Shown here in pieces: positions 38,509 through 48,496 of a DNA stretch of 64,000 nucleotides. The position numbers and the translations under genes were made by a program. The stretch lies in the NCBI RefSeq assembly GCF_028618435.1, contig NZ_JAQISW010000001.1:1-64000 (forward strand), read 5' to 3'. Below the pieces are notes generated by a model. The model worked only from the letters and a program-made list of their open reading frames with translations, ran no database searches and was not told the origin of the DNA. The stretch's first letter is position 1. Every line of letters begins with the position of its first letter. The DNA comes from Bartonella sp. MM73XJBT.G. GTDB lineage: Bacteria; Pseudomonadota; Alphaproteobacteria; Rhizobiales; Rhizobiaceae.

Positions 38509-39120
38509 ATGGTGTTATCAGGCAAAGATTTAGCAGCTTACAGAAACGGAGAAATTCTGTTCAAAGATCTTTCTTTTTGTTTATTTCCACAGCAACTGAT
38601 GACAATCACCGGACCAAATGGCATCGGAAAATCTACATTACTGCGAATCGTTGTCGGTCTTATTGAAGCTGCTGAAGGCCATATCGTACTTAAAGACGAT
38701 GAACAAAGATACCCTGTTACAACTGCGTGTCATTATCTCGGGTCTCAAAATGCCATGAAACCCCGCTTATCTGTCATTGATAATTTGCAATTTTGGGCAG
38801 AGTTTTATGGTCAACCTCTTTACTCCCCCTATGAAGCCCTTACCGATATTGACCTTGCTGATCTTGAATCTTTACCTTTTAACACTCTGTCAACTGGGCA
38901 ACAAAGGCGTATCGCTCTTGCTCGTCTTTTACTTTCCTATCGTCCTATTTGGGTTTTAGATGAACCAATATCAGGACTTGATAGCTATGCTCAAAAACGT
39001 CTTGCTCGTATTTTTCAACGTCATCTCAATCAAGGGGGTATGATTATCGCCGCCACCCATAATTCCTTAGGTCTTCCAGAAAACCATACTATTGCTCTGG
39101 AAAAATTTTTACCTCTCTAG
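38509..39120 (+). CDS. ccmA: Haem exporter ATP-binding protein CcmA
   Basis: A 203-residue ABC ATPase of cytochrome c maturation system I. Walker A is GPNGIGKST at about residue 35, the ABC signature is STGQQRRIALARL, and Walker B is PIWVLDEPISGLD. With CcmB, CcmC and CcmD it releases holo-CcmE, delivering haem for covalent attachment to cytochrome c. It is first in the ccmABCDG operon, 11 bases before ccmB, with an ATG at 38509 after AGG. An Irr-like site lies just upstream. Confidence 0.95.
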   Translation: MVLSGKDLAAYRNGEILFKDLSFCLFPQQLMTITGPNGIGKSTLLRIVVGLIEAAEGHIVLKDDEQRYPVTTACHYLGSQNAMKPRLSVIDNLQFWAEFYGQPLYSPYEALTDIDLADLESLPFNTLSTGQQRRIALARLLLSYRPIWVLDEPISGLDSYAQKRLARIFQRHLNQGGMIIAATHNSLGLPENHTIALEKFLPL

Positions 39121-39131
39121 GAGAGCAGAAT

Positions 39132-39797
39132 ATGAAAGCACTGTTCTGGCGTGATCTTAAACTACTCTTAACGTCACAAACCTCTTCGCTAACAGGATTA
39201 TTGTTTTTCATCGCTGTTGTAATTATAATCCCCTTTGCCATTGGACCAGATCCAAAAATTCTTGCACAAATAGGTCCAGGGATATTGTGGTTTGGAGCCC
39301 TTCTCGCAGGACTTCTTAATCTGAACAAACTTTTTCAAATCGATCGCGATGATGGCAATCTCGACCAATTTATCCTTTCAGGACAAAGACAAAGTTTTAT
39401 GCTGATCGTCTTTACTAAATGCATCGCCCATTGGGTAGGAACGATGCTTCCTCTCATTTTTACCACGCCTATTTTAGCCCTCATGCTCCACTTAGATATC
39501 ACGATAACTTGTACAACAATACTTACCCTTTTATGCGGAACACCAGCTATTATTTTTATTGGCGCCATAGGAGCAGCACTTGCAAGCTCATTGTTACATA
39601 GCACGCTTCTTATTTTCATCATTATCTTGCCGTGGATCATTCCAGTTATGATTTTTGGCGTTTCAGCGGCGACAGCGCCAACAAATCCAAATGCCTCTTT
39701 TCTTACTTCCTTGGCTCTTCTTAGCGCTTTTTCACTTTCTTTGAGTCTCTTTAGCTCCTTTGTTGCCTCTCTAACGCTCAAGCTTTTATCAGAATAA
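39132..39797 (+). CDS. ccmB: Haem exporter membrane protein CcmB
   Basis: A 221-residue inner-membrane protein with six predicted helices, the permease partner of CcmA. The N-terminus (FWRDLKLLLTSQTSSLTGLLFFIAVVIIIPFAIGP) and the segment GILWFGALLAGLLNLNKLFQIDRDDGNLDQ are typical of CcmB. It lies 11 bases after ccmA and 37 before the ccmC start I use. Length matches the family (about 220). Confidence 0.95.
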   Translation: MKALFWRDLKLLLTSQTSSLTGLLFFIAVVIIIPFAIGPDPKILAQIGPGILWFGALLAGLLNLNKLFQIDRDDGNLDQFILSGQRQSFMLIVFTKCIAHWVGTMLPLIFTTPILALMLHLDITITCTTILTLLCGTPAIIFIGAIGAALASSLLHSTLLIFIIILPWIIPVMIFGVSAATAPTNPNASFLTSLALLSAFSLSLSLFSSFVASLTLKLLSE

Positions 39798-39834
39798 TAA
39801 AAGATGATTGCCGCATAGAAAAATTCCCCTTATT

Positions 39835-40623
39835 ATGAATTTCATGAATGAATTATCGCCCGCATATAAAATGAGGTCACTCCCTATAAGTTTTGCCCGT
39901 TTTATGAAAATAAGCAAAATCATTTTACCATGGCTCGCCAGCATAACGTTATGTCTTCTGATCTTAGGGCTTATTTTCGTGATGCATTCACCAGACGACT
40001 ATCAACAGGGTATGACTGTTAAGATTATGTACCTTCATGTCCCTTTTGCGTGGTTGTCTACATTCTGTTATATAACGATGAGTGCAGCAGCATTAGGAAA
40101 TTTGATTTGGAAATATCATCTTGCTGATATAGCTCTCAAATGTGGGGCGCCCATTGGAGCAATTTTTACTGCCTTGGCCCTCATGACGGGAGCGTTTTGG
40201 GGGCGCCCTACATGGGGAACATGGTGGGTATGGGATGCACGGTTAACATCGGTTTTAATTCTGCTTTTTATCTACCTTGCCATTATCTTGCTTGGACGTG
40301 CTTTTGACAATCAAGTAAAAGCCGCTCGCGCGACTTCAATTCTTACCCTTGTTGGCTTTGTTAATATCCCTATTATTAAGTTTTCCGTGAATTGGTGGAA
40401 TACATTGCATCAACCAGCCTCCTTATTACGTGCTGGAGGACCAACAATCGACAATGCTATGTTATGGCCTCTTATAACCATGTTATTTTGTTTCATCTTC
40501 ATGTTTATTGCGCTCTATTTGATGGCTATGCGAAATGAAATCAATAGCCGTTATATCAAAATACTTCAGATTAAAAAATCCCGTCGTGCACAACAACAGG
40601 ACTCTTCATCATGCTTGACCTAA
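39835..40623 (+). CDS. ccmC: Haem-handling membrane protein CcmC
   Basis: A membrane protein of about 262 residues with six helices, which presents haem to CcmE in the periplasm. It has the tryptophan-rich WWD signature in GRPTWGTWWVWDARLTS and conserved periplasmic histidines (MYLHVPFAW and NTLHQPAS). The start is uncertain: ATG codons at 39835, 39844 and 39871 and a TTG at 39808 are in frame without a strong ribosome site, and the family usually begins close to the first helix. It overlaps ccmD by 13 bases. Confidence 0.94.
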   Translation: MNFMNELSPAYKMRSLPISFARFMKISKIILPWLASITLCLLILGLIFVMHSPDDYQQGMTVKIMYLHVPFAWLSTFCYITMSAAALGNLIWKYHLADIALKCGAPIGAIFTALALMTGAFWGRPTWGTWWVWDARLTSVLILLFIYLAIILLGRAFDNQVKAARATSILTLVGFVNIPIIKFSVNWWNTLHQPASLLRAGGPTIDNAMLWPLITMLFCFIFMFIALYLMAMRNEINSRYIKILQIKKSRRAQQQDSSSCLT

Positions 40624-40844
40624 ATGGCATCCACAGCGGACTTTTAGGAAACTTATCTCAGAAAATCGATTTTTTCCTTGGTACCCTTAAACACAAGCAA
40701 ATTGTTGTTTTAAGCTATACGCTTTCTGCAATATCCCTACTCTGTCTTATTGGCTATATTCTTTGCAAAGCCCTATACCAAAAAAACACTCTCCAGCAGC
40801 TAAACAAAAAAGAGCTTTCAAAAAAAGAAAAATATAATGAATAA
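40611..40844 (+). CDS. ccmD: Haem exporter small subunit CcmD
   Basis: A 77-residue protein with one membrane helix (about residues 33-55) and a charged C-terminal tail rich in Lys. The family is short and poorly conserved; position between ccmC and ccmG, overlapping both by a few bases, is the main evidence. CcmD stabilises the CcmABC-CcmE complex and its release step. An N-terminal stretch of about 30 residues before the helix makes it slightly longer than many CcmD proteins. Confidence 0.8.
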   Translation: MLDLNGIHSGLLGNLSQKIDFFLGTLKHKQIVVLSYTLSAISLLCLIGYILCKALYQKNTLQQLNKKELSKKEKYNE

Positions 40845-41445
40845 CGTTCCTCCAAAACTTAAAAAAAATATATCTTTGCCTGTTTTCTTTGTTCTTTTTG
40901 GACCATTTGTGCTTTTTCTTCTTCTCATGGTGTTTTTTTTCAACTTTATGCATAAAAAATACCCGCAAGACCCTTCTCTTCTTCCAAATGCATTGGCTGG
41001 AAAACCAGCCCCCGAGATACACCTTCCTCTTCTTAATAAGGACAGTTATCTTCATTCAAAACAGTTTAAAGGACGTGTCACATTGATCAATTTTTGGGGG
41101 TCTTGGTGTTTACCCTGTCGCGAAGAACATCCTCTTCTTATGAAAATTGCACAAGATAAACGTTTTGATCTGATTGGTATTAATTATAAGGATAACAAAG
41201 CAAACGCACTGCGCTTTTTAAATCTTTTTGGTAATCCTTTTAAATTGATTGGCTTTGATGCTTTAGGATATACAGCTATTGACTGGGGGGTATATGGACC
41301 ACCAGAAACCTTTCTCTTGAATAAAGAGAGCATCATTATCGCTAAACATGTTGGCCCCCTAACATGGAAAATTTATCAAAAAAAAATTCTCCCCAAAATT
41401 GAACAAGCAATCGTAATAGAAGAAAATAAAATATCAACATATTGA
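40837..41445 (+). CDS. ccmG: Thiol:disulfide interchange protein CcmG/DsbE
   Basis: A 202-residue membrane-anchored periplasmic thioredoxin. One helix (about residues 15-38) anchors it. The thioredoxin domain carries the redox pair Cys91-Leu-Pro-Cys94 in FWGSWCLPCREEHP and the cis-Pro loop GVYGPPETFLL. It keeps apocytochrome c CXXCH cysteines reduced before haem attachment. It overlaps ccmD by eight bases and ends the operon. The remaining ccm genes (ccmE, ccmF, ccmH) are not in this window. Confidence 0.95.
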   Translation: MNNVPPKLKKNISLPVFFVLFGPFVLFLLLMVFFFNFMHKKYPQDPSLLPNALAGKPAPEIHLPLLNKDSYLHSKQFKGRVTLINFWGSWCLPCREEHPLLMKIAQDKRFDLIGINYKDNKANALRFLNLFGNPFKLIGFDALGYTAIDWGVYGPPETFLLNKESIIIAKHVGPLTWKIYQKKILPKIEQAIVIEENKISTY

Positions 41446-41843
41446 TCTATAAATATAATTTACCACTTCTCTCTATGAAATGAAAACACCGAATACTATG
41501 AGATTTTTTCAAATCCTTTTATCCTGAATCAAGAAAACAGCTAAGAAAAGGTTAAAAATGCCTTTTTGTTCATTTTTAATATAAGTATAATGAACAGCTT
41601 TTTAAATTGAAAAATAAAAAAATAAAAAAGAAGCCCTTTCCAGAGCAGAAAATATCTTTTACAAGGCACTCTTTTTTAAAAAGCATATCCAGTGAATAAT
41701 GATTTCAACAGAAAGATCATTGGCATACATCAAAAAATGCTAAGAAAAAAATATTCAAAGAGATTCATATGAGTTTATGCTTTAGGTTTTTATAGCGCGA
41801 ATAAAATGGGTTTTTGTTGCAATCATTATTTTTATGAAGTTGA
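41446..41843. other. Intergenic stretch between ccmG and hslO
   Basis: About 400 AT-rich bases between convergent genes. No coding frame of its own; long A and T runs but no strong terminator hairpin. Confidence 0.5.
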
Positions 41844-42845
41844 TTATATTTTTTCTTCCAAAAATTCTTGCAGTGTAAAACGATACACTTTCGAGCAAAA
41901 TTCGCATGTGACTGAAATATATTTATTTTTAACCATTTCATTTCGTTCTTCACTGGGAAAGCTTTCCAGCATTCCTTTAATTTTTTCACGCGAGCAAGAA
42001 CATTGGTCGACAAGAGAAAACGGATTAAAAACTCTCACACCTTGTTCATGAAAAAGACGGAATAAGAGCCGTTTACTCCCGACTTGAGGATCTGTTAATT
42101 CTGAACTTTCAATCGTTGCCATGAGTATTTTAGCTTCTTGCCATTGGTTATCTAATTGGGTTTGGTCTTTTGTTTCTTCTCGCTTTTGATAAAGGTCATC
42201 TATTCGATGATGGGATGATGCTTGGGGCAAAAATTGAGTCAAAATACCTCCAGCTCGCCAGCTTTTCTGAGGTTTTCCTTGGTTGTCACGATTGATTAAT
42301 ATAGCAACAGCCAAACGGATATCTGTAGAAATTTGCTCTGATTGATCAAAATAAGTACGAGCAGCTTCTTGTAAATTTGATCCATCTAATGCAACTATTC
42401 CTTGATAGGGTTGCATGTGAGGGCCTTGATCAATCGTGAAAGCTAAAGTACCCTTTCCTAAAAGTGTTTCTGAAGAGATTTGATCATTATCTATGGCTTG
42501 TTTAAGCTGTTCTTTATCAAAACGAGCGTATCCACGTAAACTAGAAGGAGGAGAAAAATCGCACACCAGCATATTAACCGGTCCATCGGAATGGGTTTGT
42601 AAAATAAACTTGCCCGTAAGCTTTAGAGAAGTTCCAAGTAGAACAGTTACAAGCAAAGCTTCGGCCAAAAGATAAGAAACCGGTTCAGGATATTGATGTC
42701 TGTTAAGAATAGAATTTAAAGTTTCCCCAAGTTGTACAACACGTCCACGAATATCAAGTTCTTCGACTTGAAAGGGAATAACAGTATCCTCTTCATGCAA
42801 AGAGATGTCGTTGAGAGAGGCATCATCTTTAGCTTGTTCACTCAT
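41844..42845 (-). CDS. hslO: Redox-regulated chaperone Hsp33
   Basis: A 333-residue cytosolic holdase activated by oxidation. The N-terminal substrate-binding domain spans about 20-240. The C-terminal zinc switch has Cys282-x-Cys284 in DQCSCSREKI and Cys314-x2-Cys317 in TCEFCSKVY, the exact CxC/CxxC pattern of the family. Oxidation of these cysteines releases zinc and exposes hydrophobic surface. It lies 39 bases after argF on the same strand, so argD-argF-hslO may be one operon, as seen in related Rhizobiales. Confidence 0.96.
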   Translation of the reverse strand: MSEQAKDDASLNDISLHEEDTVIPFQVEELDIRGRVVQLGETLNSILNRHQYPEPVSYLLAEALLVTVLLGTSLKLTGKFILQTHSDGPVNMLVCDFSPPSSLRGYARFDKEQLKQAIDNDQISSETLLGKGTLAFTIDQGPHMQPYQGIVALDGSNLQEAARTYFDQSEQISTDIRLAVAILINRDNQGKPQKSWRAGGILTQFLPQASSHHRIDDLYQKREETKDQTQLDNQWQEAKILMATIESSELTDPQVGSKRLLFRLFHEQGVRVFNPFSLVDQCSCSREKIKGMLESFPSEERNEMVKNKYISVTCEFCSKVYRFTLQEFLEEKI

Positions 42846-42884
42846 GGGCTTTACCTTTTATTGTAATTTGTTGTAGAGACGCTC

Positions 42885-43817
42885 TTATGAAGAGAAAAAT
42901 GCATCTTGTAAACACCAAGAAAGAATTGCTTTTTGAACGTGAAGACGATTTTCAGCTTCATCGAAAACAACTGAGTGCGGTCCATCAATCACAGTATCAA
43001 CAACCTCTTCACCACGATGAGCTGGAAGGCAATGCATAAAAAGAGCATCAGGTTTTGCTAATTTCATGAGAGCTTCATTCACTTGATAAGGCTGAAAAAT
43101 GGAATGACTGCGAGCACGAAATTCTTGCCCCATGGAAAACCATGTATCAGTCATAATACAATCAGCATCTTGAGCTGCTTTTTGAGGATTATGCGTTAGC
43201 GTAAGATGTGCACCCCACTTACGTGCCCAATGTATGAATTGCTCTTGTGGTTCACTACCCTTTGGAGTAGCAATGCGCAAATGAAAACCAAAAAGAGCTG
43301 CAGCCTCAATTAAGGAATGGAGCACATTATTACCGTCCCCCACCCATGCAAATATTTTGCCAGCAATTGGCCCTCGATGTTCCTCATAGGTTAGGATATC
43401 TGCTAGAATTTGGCAAGGATGTGTATCATCTGTAAGGGCATTAATGACAGGAATTTGTGCATATTGTGCCAATTCAAGCATACGTTGATGTTTTGTTGTT
43501 CGCAATATCACGATATCTACAAAACGGGATAAAACGCGTGCCGTATCAGCTATGGTTTCACTATAACCAAGCTGCATCTCTGACCCCGTGAGCATGATTG
43601 TGTCTCCCCCAAGTTGGCGCATACTGATATCGAATGAAATACGGGTTCTTGTGGATGGTTTTTCAAAAATCATCGCAAGTGTTTTTCCTATAAAAGGTTT
43701 TAAACTTTTCCCTGCCTTAAAAGATGCTTTAAGTGTTTTTGCATAATCAATCAGCGCACGTGCCATTGCTGGCGTTAAAATTGATAAGTCCGTGAAGTGA
43801 CGAAGAGCATTTGTCAT
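42885..43817 (-). CDS. argF: Ornithine carbamoyltransferase
   Basis: A 310-residue enzyme making citrulline from ornithine and carbamoyl phosphate in arginine synthesis. Carbamoyl-phosphate binding is shown by EKPSTRTRISFD near residue 53 and HPCQILAD near residue 132. The ornithine-side motif DTWFSMGQE and the C-terminal HCLPAHRGEEV with its catalytic Cys are present. Its ATG overlaps the argD stop by four bases, so the two are translationally coupled. Length is standard. Confidence 0.96.
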   Translation of the reverse strand: MTNALRHFTDLSILTPAMARALIDYAKTLKASFKAGKSLKPFIGKTLAMIFEKPSTRTRISFDISMRQLGGDTIMLTGSEMQLGYSETIADTARVLSRFVDIVILRTTKHQRMLELAQYAQIPVINALTDDTHPCQILADILTYEEHRGPIAGKIFAWVGDGNNVLHSLIEAAALFGFHLRIATPKGSEPQEQFIHWARKWGAHLTLTHNPQKAAQDADCIMTDTWFSMGQEFRARSHSIFQPYQVNEALMKLAKPDALFMHCLPAHRGEEVVDTVIDGPHSVVFDEAENRLHVQKAILSWCLQDAFFSS

Positions 43818-45031
43818 GTGTATAATATTTGTCCTTCTTTATTGATTTGCGAAAGATAAGAAATTGCTTTTTCAATACGATTCAAGCTTTCATCTATTTC
43901 TTCTTCCTTGATGATAAGAGGAGGCAATAAGCGTACAACATTATTGTTGGCAGCAACACTTAAGAGATATTCATTTTCCAAAACATTAACGACAAGATTT
44001 GAAGGTACGACACACTTCATGCCCACCATTAGGCCCATCCCATGAACTGCGCAGATAATATCAGGATAGATATTGAGAATGTGCAAAAGTCCACTTTTTA
44101 GTTTATCCCCCATGCGCTGAACATGGGTCAGAAAACTTGGCTCTAACAGAATATCAAGAACACTATTTCCTACAGCCATCCCCAGAAGATTTCCTCCAAA
44201 GGTTGAACCATGGGTCCCAGGCGTCATACTTTTTGCAGCTTTATCCGTTGCAAGGCAAGCCCCTAAGGGAAAGCCACCTCCTAATCCTTTTGCAAGAGTA
44301 AGAATATCAGGTGTAACACCACTCCATTCATAAGCAAAAAGCTTTCCAGTTCGTCCTATGCCCGTTTGGACTTCATCAAAAATCAACAATAGATCATTAT
44401 CATCGCATATTTTACGCAAAAATCTTAAATATTCATAGGAAACCGTTCGTATTCCTCCTTCTCCTTGAATGGGTTCAATCAGAATAGCGGCGGTATTTTT
44501 ATTAATAGCGTTACGCAAAGCAATTTCATCACAAAAAGGGACTTGAATAAATCCACCGGCTTTAGGTCCAAAGCCTTCAAGATATTTTTCATGCCCAGTC
44601 GCAGCAAGCGATGCAAGTGTCCGTCCATGGAATGCCCCTTCAAAAGTAATTATTTCAGTGCGTGCTGGATGACCAGCAGCATAGTAATAATGACGTGCCG
44701 TTTTAAAAGCGCATTCCAATGCTTCAGTGCCTGAATTACAGAAAAAAACCTTATCCGCAAAACTATTTGCACAAAGCCGCCTGGCAAGAGCTGTTTGTTC
44801 AGGAGACTGAAAAAGATTGGAAACATGCCAAAGTGTTTCAGCTTGTCTTTTGAGCGTATTAACCAATTTAGGATGAGCATACCCTAATGCATTAACAGCA
44901 ATGCCAGATGTGAAATCGAGATAATGTTCTCCTTTATCGGAAATAAGCCATACACCATGCCCCTGTTTAAAATGCAAATTTCGTCGTGCAAAGCATTCAT
45001 AAAGTGGTTGTATAGAGATGGCATCCATCAT
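43814..45031 (-). CDS. argD: Acetylornithine aminotransferase
   Basis: A 405-residue class III PLP-dependent aminotransferase converting N-acetylglutamate semialdehyde to N-acetylornithine; family members often also act on succinyl-diaminopimelate. PLP is held by Lys248 in LAKGLGGGFPLGA, with IFDEVQTGIGRTGKLF upstream and FCNSGTEALECAFKTAR for phosphate binding. It is first in argD-argF-hslO. The pairing with argF fixes the arginine role over the related ornithine or GABA aminotransferases. Confidence 0.93.
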   Translation of the reverse strand: MMDAISIQPLYECFARRNLHFKQGHGVWLISDKGEHYLDFTSGIAVNALGYAHPKLVNTLKRQAETLWHVSNLFQSPEQTALARRLCANSFADKVFFCNSGTEALECAFKTARHYYYAAGHPARTEIITFEGAFHGRTLASLAATGHEKYLEGFGPKAGGFIQVPFCDEIALRNAINKNTAAILIEPIQGEGGIRTVSYEYLRFLRKICDDNDLLLIFDEVQTGIGRTGKLFAYEWSGVTPDILTLAKGLGGGFPLGACLATDKAAKSMTPGTHGSTFGGNLLGMAVGNSVLDILLEPSFLTHVQRMGDKLKSGLLHILNIYPDIICAVHGMGLMVGMKCVVPSNLVVNVLENEYLLSVAANNNVVRLLPPLIIKEEEIDESLNRIEKAISYLSQINKEGQILYT

Positions 45032-45510
45032 AATTCCCTTTATATTTTAATCTTTTCAATATATATACAAAGCAATACTACAAATAAAACAACATGATGC
45101 ATTTCATTAAAGTGCTTTAAACATTTCACTCGATTAATGATTACATGGAATAGATCATTACACCAATTGAAAAAAAGTCAATGAAGGTTCTACAAATAAG
45201 CATTTTGGGAAAAAGCCTTAAACAAAAGTGGACGTTTAACCTATGATTGATTTGCAAGTTGGGGAAAACATTCTAAATAAACTCTTTGAGAGGCAAAGAC
45301 TCTTGTCATAGAGTGAGTGCATATTGTAACTTACACTATAGTTTAAGCAAGATAATGTGTTTTGATTTGTAAGTTCCGCAGGTTGAATGATTTTTTTATG
45401 CTCACTTAGAGTGTAAAATTCTTTCATTTAGTGCATTGAGAACATTATTAAAACATTTGAAGATGCAAAGGGGAAGCATCTCAGTGACGTAATCGGAATG
45501 GAGTGCTGAT
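45032..45510. other. Divergent region between argD and gcrA
   Basis: About 480 bases holding the promoters of both genes; no coding frame I accept. The gcrA ribosome site GGAG lies seven bases before its ATG. Confidence 0.5.
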
Positions 45511-46041
45511 ATGGGTTGGACATGTGAACGCGTTGAGCTTCTTAAAAAGCTCTGGAGTGAAGGGTTAAGTGCAAGTCAAATTGCCGCTCAATTAGGTGGG
45601 GTCAGCAGAAATGCAGTCATCGGCAAAGTGCATCGATTGAAGTTGCCAGGACGTGGCAAGACAGCACAGGGAAATACACGCGCGCAAAAAACTCCCGCAA
45701 GCAGCCCATCATCTCCACGTGTGCGTCGCAACACAGCGACAGTATCGCCAATAAACACATCATCTGTCAACGTTGAAGAAACAACTTTAAAGACAGAGTT
45801 TGTAGCAGAAGATGTCAAAGAAGTTGATATGCCTACAAAATCTAATGTAGTGGTGCCTATATCACGGCAACTTAATCTGCTACAATTGAGTGAAAATACA
45901 TGTAGATGGCCGGTTGGCGATCCATTATCAGCCGATTTTCATTTTTGTGGTGCTGATTCTGATGAAAATAGTCCCTATTGTGCCTTTCATGCTAAATTAG
46001 CATTTCAACCAATATCTGAAAGACGGCGAATAAGGGTATAA
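45511..46041 (+). CDS. gcrA: Cell-cycle regulator GcrA
   Basis: A 176-residue alphaproteobacterial transcription factor. The N-terminal helix-turn-helix (MGWTCERVELLKKLWSEGLSASQIAAQLGGVSRNAVIGKVHRLKL, residues 1-45) binds promoters carrying CcrM-methylated GANTC sites and sigma70. A variable Ser/Thr/Pro linker follows. The C-terminal domain ENTCRWPVGDP...FCGA...YCAFHAKLAFQP (about 127-168) carries conserved cysteines. Length matches the family (about 170). It is monocistronic. Confidence 0.96.
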   Translation: MGWTCERVELLKKLWSEGLSASQIAAQLGGVSRNAVIGKVHRLKLPGRGKTAQGNTRAQKTPASSPSSPRVRRNTATVSPINTSSVNVEETTLKTEFVAEDVKEVDMPTKSNVVVPISRQLNLLQLSENTCRWPVGDPLSADFHFCGADSDENSPYCAFHAKLAFQPISERRRIRV

Positions 46042-46995
46042 TATCCGCCGATATAATTTTATATTCTGCGCCTCATGATAAAATTTTAATGATAGAGTTA
46101 TTATGAGAAAGAGATTTAATGAGGTTTTTAATGAATGAGAACGTTTCTTCATGAAAATATTCAACGAAATTGTATCTTTTAGTGCTACTGCGCGGCCGTG
46201 TGTTATAAATCTACGTTTTTTATTTTCACGATTCTCTTTAATTTAATTGTACAGCTTTTAAAACTATCTATAGTAATATCTTTTGAATAATGCAGATTTC
46301 TCAATCTATCATATTTTTATTCTTTGTGTTATAATAGCGTAATGTTTTGTTTTACAAAAATAATTTATCGTTTAGCAACCTGAGTGAAATCCACAAATAT
46401 ATCTCTCTTATTTTAAGCTCTCTTATATTGAAGCAATCAAAACCTTTGGTTTGCACGTCATGTGCGAAGGGAGCCTATGCAGAGTAAAAACACTTTTAAA
46501 AAAAGCATGCCGCCGATAACCCCTCTCAAGTTCCAAGAGTTTTGCAATATTAGGGGCTAGAAAAATGTGTGATCGTGTGGCTTACACTTTAAGCGTAAAG
46601 ATGAAGGTATATAATCAATTTTATACGCTTCATGGAGATCACTATTTTATGCACTCTATTACAGAATAAGCTTGAAATTATTAAGAGATATTTCTCTAAA
46701 ATAAGCTCATGAATATGCAACACAAGTGTATTCTACTTGAAGCATTTTGTTTTTCATGAAGAGCATGGACTTAAAAAAACACGCGATAAATAAAAGCATG
46801 ATGCAATGCATAGTGCGTAAGACGAATAGTCTTTGTAATTCTTTATAAAAAATTAAAATAAGGAAATGTTATATTCAAGACTCTTATGCAATAGACAGAA
46901 ATTATAAATTAATATGTTATCATGCCTCTTCTATGATCTATAATATACGAGATCTTTTAAAATAAATATTCAACCTGAAACGAATACAGATAATA
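46042..46995. other. Intergenic region, no supported gene
   Basis: About 950 bases after gcrA. A structured stretch near 46511-46560 pairs CCCCT (46520-46524) with AGGGG (46552-46556) around an inner CTC/GAG stem, but I do not recognise an RNA family. The rest looks like eroded sequence. Confidence 0.5.
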
Positions 46996-47586
46996 TCACA
47001 TTCCTTTTCCCGACACAAAACGACGCAACCAAATATAAAGCGCACCTTCACCGCCATGCTGACGTGCTGCTTGCTCAAACGCATGAACATAATATCGAAA
47101 AGCTGGTGTTGATAACCAATACGGAACAAATCTATACAAAGCTCCATCACTCCCAATAGATCGACCTTTTCCTGTAATAACAAGAACATAACGCAATCCA
47201 CTCTGTTGAGAGGATTGTAGAAATTTTTTTAAGAAAAAATAAGCTTCTTCCTGCATATAACCGTGAAGATCAAGACGCGCCTCAAGAGGATAACGACCTT
47301 GGGCAATTTTACGATGTGCAACATGATCAAAGAAATGAATTTTATGCGTTTGTGTAACGGCTCTCTTTTCTTTTTTAATAATTGTTGAGCGTTGTTGATT
47401 TTCCTGCCCCCCTAGAGGAGCTTGAGTTATGCACTGTTTTTTATCATTAATATTTGCAATATTTTCTGATATAGAAGAGAGCCTCTTATCATGAAGCGGT
47501 GTTATTGTGCGACAAACCTTCTCCCATAAAAGGCGATCTTGTGAAGTTAATAAATCTCTTTTTTGTCTCCATTCACTTAAGGACAT
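46996..47586 (-). CDS. Smr-domain protein
   Basis: A 196-residue protein with a C-terminal Smr domain (about 105-192): LDLHGYMQEEAYFFLKKFLQ, then LVITGKGRS and RYVHAF..GGEGALYIWLRR. LDLHG and TGKG are the family's two signature motifs. Smr domains are nucleases or RNA/DNA-binding units, found alone or at the end of MutS2. The first 100 residues are charged and poorly conserved. Stand-alone Smr proteins are common downstream of mltA and timA in Rhizobiales; timA is its upstream neighbour on the same strand, 46 bases away. Exact function unknown. Confidence 0.88.
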   Translation of the reverse strand: MSLSEWRQKRDLLTSQDRLLWEKVCRTITPLHDKRLSSISENIANINDKKQCITQAPLGGQENQQRSTIIKKEKRAVTQTHKIHFFDHVAHRKIAQGRYPLEARLDLHGYMQEEAYFFLKKFLQSSQQSGLRYVLVITGKGRSIGSDGALYRFVPYWLSTPAFRYYVHAFEQAARQHGGEGALYIWLRRFVSGKGM

Positions 47587-47632
47587 TTCAATTTCTCATA
47601 AATTATTGAGTACTTATGGAAGAAAAGGTACT

Positions 47633-48325
47633 TTAATTTTCATCTTCTGTAGCGAAAAGCTTCCAGTTTGGGTCCGATGATAGGCTATTACGAACAAACG
47701 TCCAAATATCCTTAATTTCTATAATAGCATCGGTATCACCGTCTATACGCTCACCCTGTTCATTATAAGTAACAGAAATCATCTCACTGATAATACGTAC
47801 CGTTAAAAGTTCATCCTTTTCTTGCATTGCCGCCGCAACAAGCTCTATTTTATTAATTCCAACAAAAGTAAACTCTATTCTTTCTTTGTTTTTTTCTCGT
47901 TGTTCAATAGCAGAACAAAAGCTTTCAAAAACATCCTGACAAAGCAAGCTTTTCAGTTGACTGCGATCACCTTTGGCAAAAGCTGTTACAATCATCTCAT
48001 AAGCAATTTGTGCACCTTTTATAAAAGATTGAGGAGAAAAATGAGGATCAATTCTACGCAGTGCGCGCAAATTTTCATTTAAAATACTCCCCTCTGGTGC
48101 AATCGTATCAATTTCACTAAAATCGTCTTTTTGTAAATTTTTTTGATGAGGGAACGAAACAATATTATCCGTCGTTTCTGGATCAGCTCGTTTTTCAGAA
48201 CGACGTGAATAAGGATCAAAGGGAGGCTTTTCAAATCCAATTCTCTTCCCTAATACACTACGGAGTTGCACAAAAATAACAACCACAACAACAAGAGCGA
48301 TAACAAGTATAACGTCAAATTCCAT
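47633..48325 (-). CDS. Tim44-like membrane-anchored protein (TimA type)
   Basis: About 230 residues: an N-terminal helix (residues about 4-22, FDVILVIALVVVVVIFV), a charged linker, and a Tim44-like domain (about 85-228: FIKGAQIAYEMIVTAFAKGDRSQLKSLL... IKDIWTFVRNSLSSDPNWKLFATED). Mitochondrial Tim44 has such alphaproteobacterial relatives, which bind membranes or membrane protein complexes. I start at the ATG at 48325; an upstream TTG at 48337 sits too close to the GGAG. It is divergent from fxsA and in one strand unit with the Smr gene. Confidence 0.88.
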   Translation of the reverse strand: MEFDVILVIALVVVVVIFVQLRSVLGKRIGFEKPPFDPYSRRSEKRADPETTDNIVSFPHQKNLQKDDFSEIDTIAPEGSILNENLRALRRIDPHFSPQSFIKGAQIAYEMIVTAFAKGDRSQLKSLLCQDVFESFCSAIEQREKNKERIEFTFVGINKIELVAAAMQEKDELLTVRIISEMISVTYNEQGERIDGDTDAIIEIKDIWTFVRNSLSSDPNWKLFATEDEN

Positions 48326-48496
48326 GGGCGCGGTCAATCTCCAAAGCTTTAAGTTTGTAATAAAACATTGCAGTCAATATCATTTATCAATAAATATGTA
48401 AAATAGGGAATCCTACCATTCAAATATTTTTATAAATTTTATATAAGGAATGCTCTTAAGAACTTCTCCCCTACTCATCCAGAAGGAATTTTTCAT

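Noticed and set aside
46511-46560. Possible structured RNA (CCCCT/AGGGG stem) after gcrA.
   Set aside because: Stem is short, the loop is long, and it matches no RNA family I know; kept only in the gap description.
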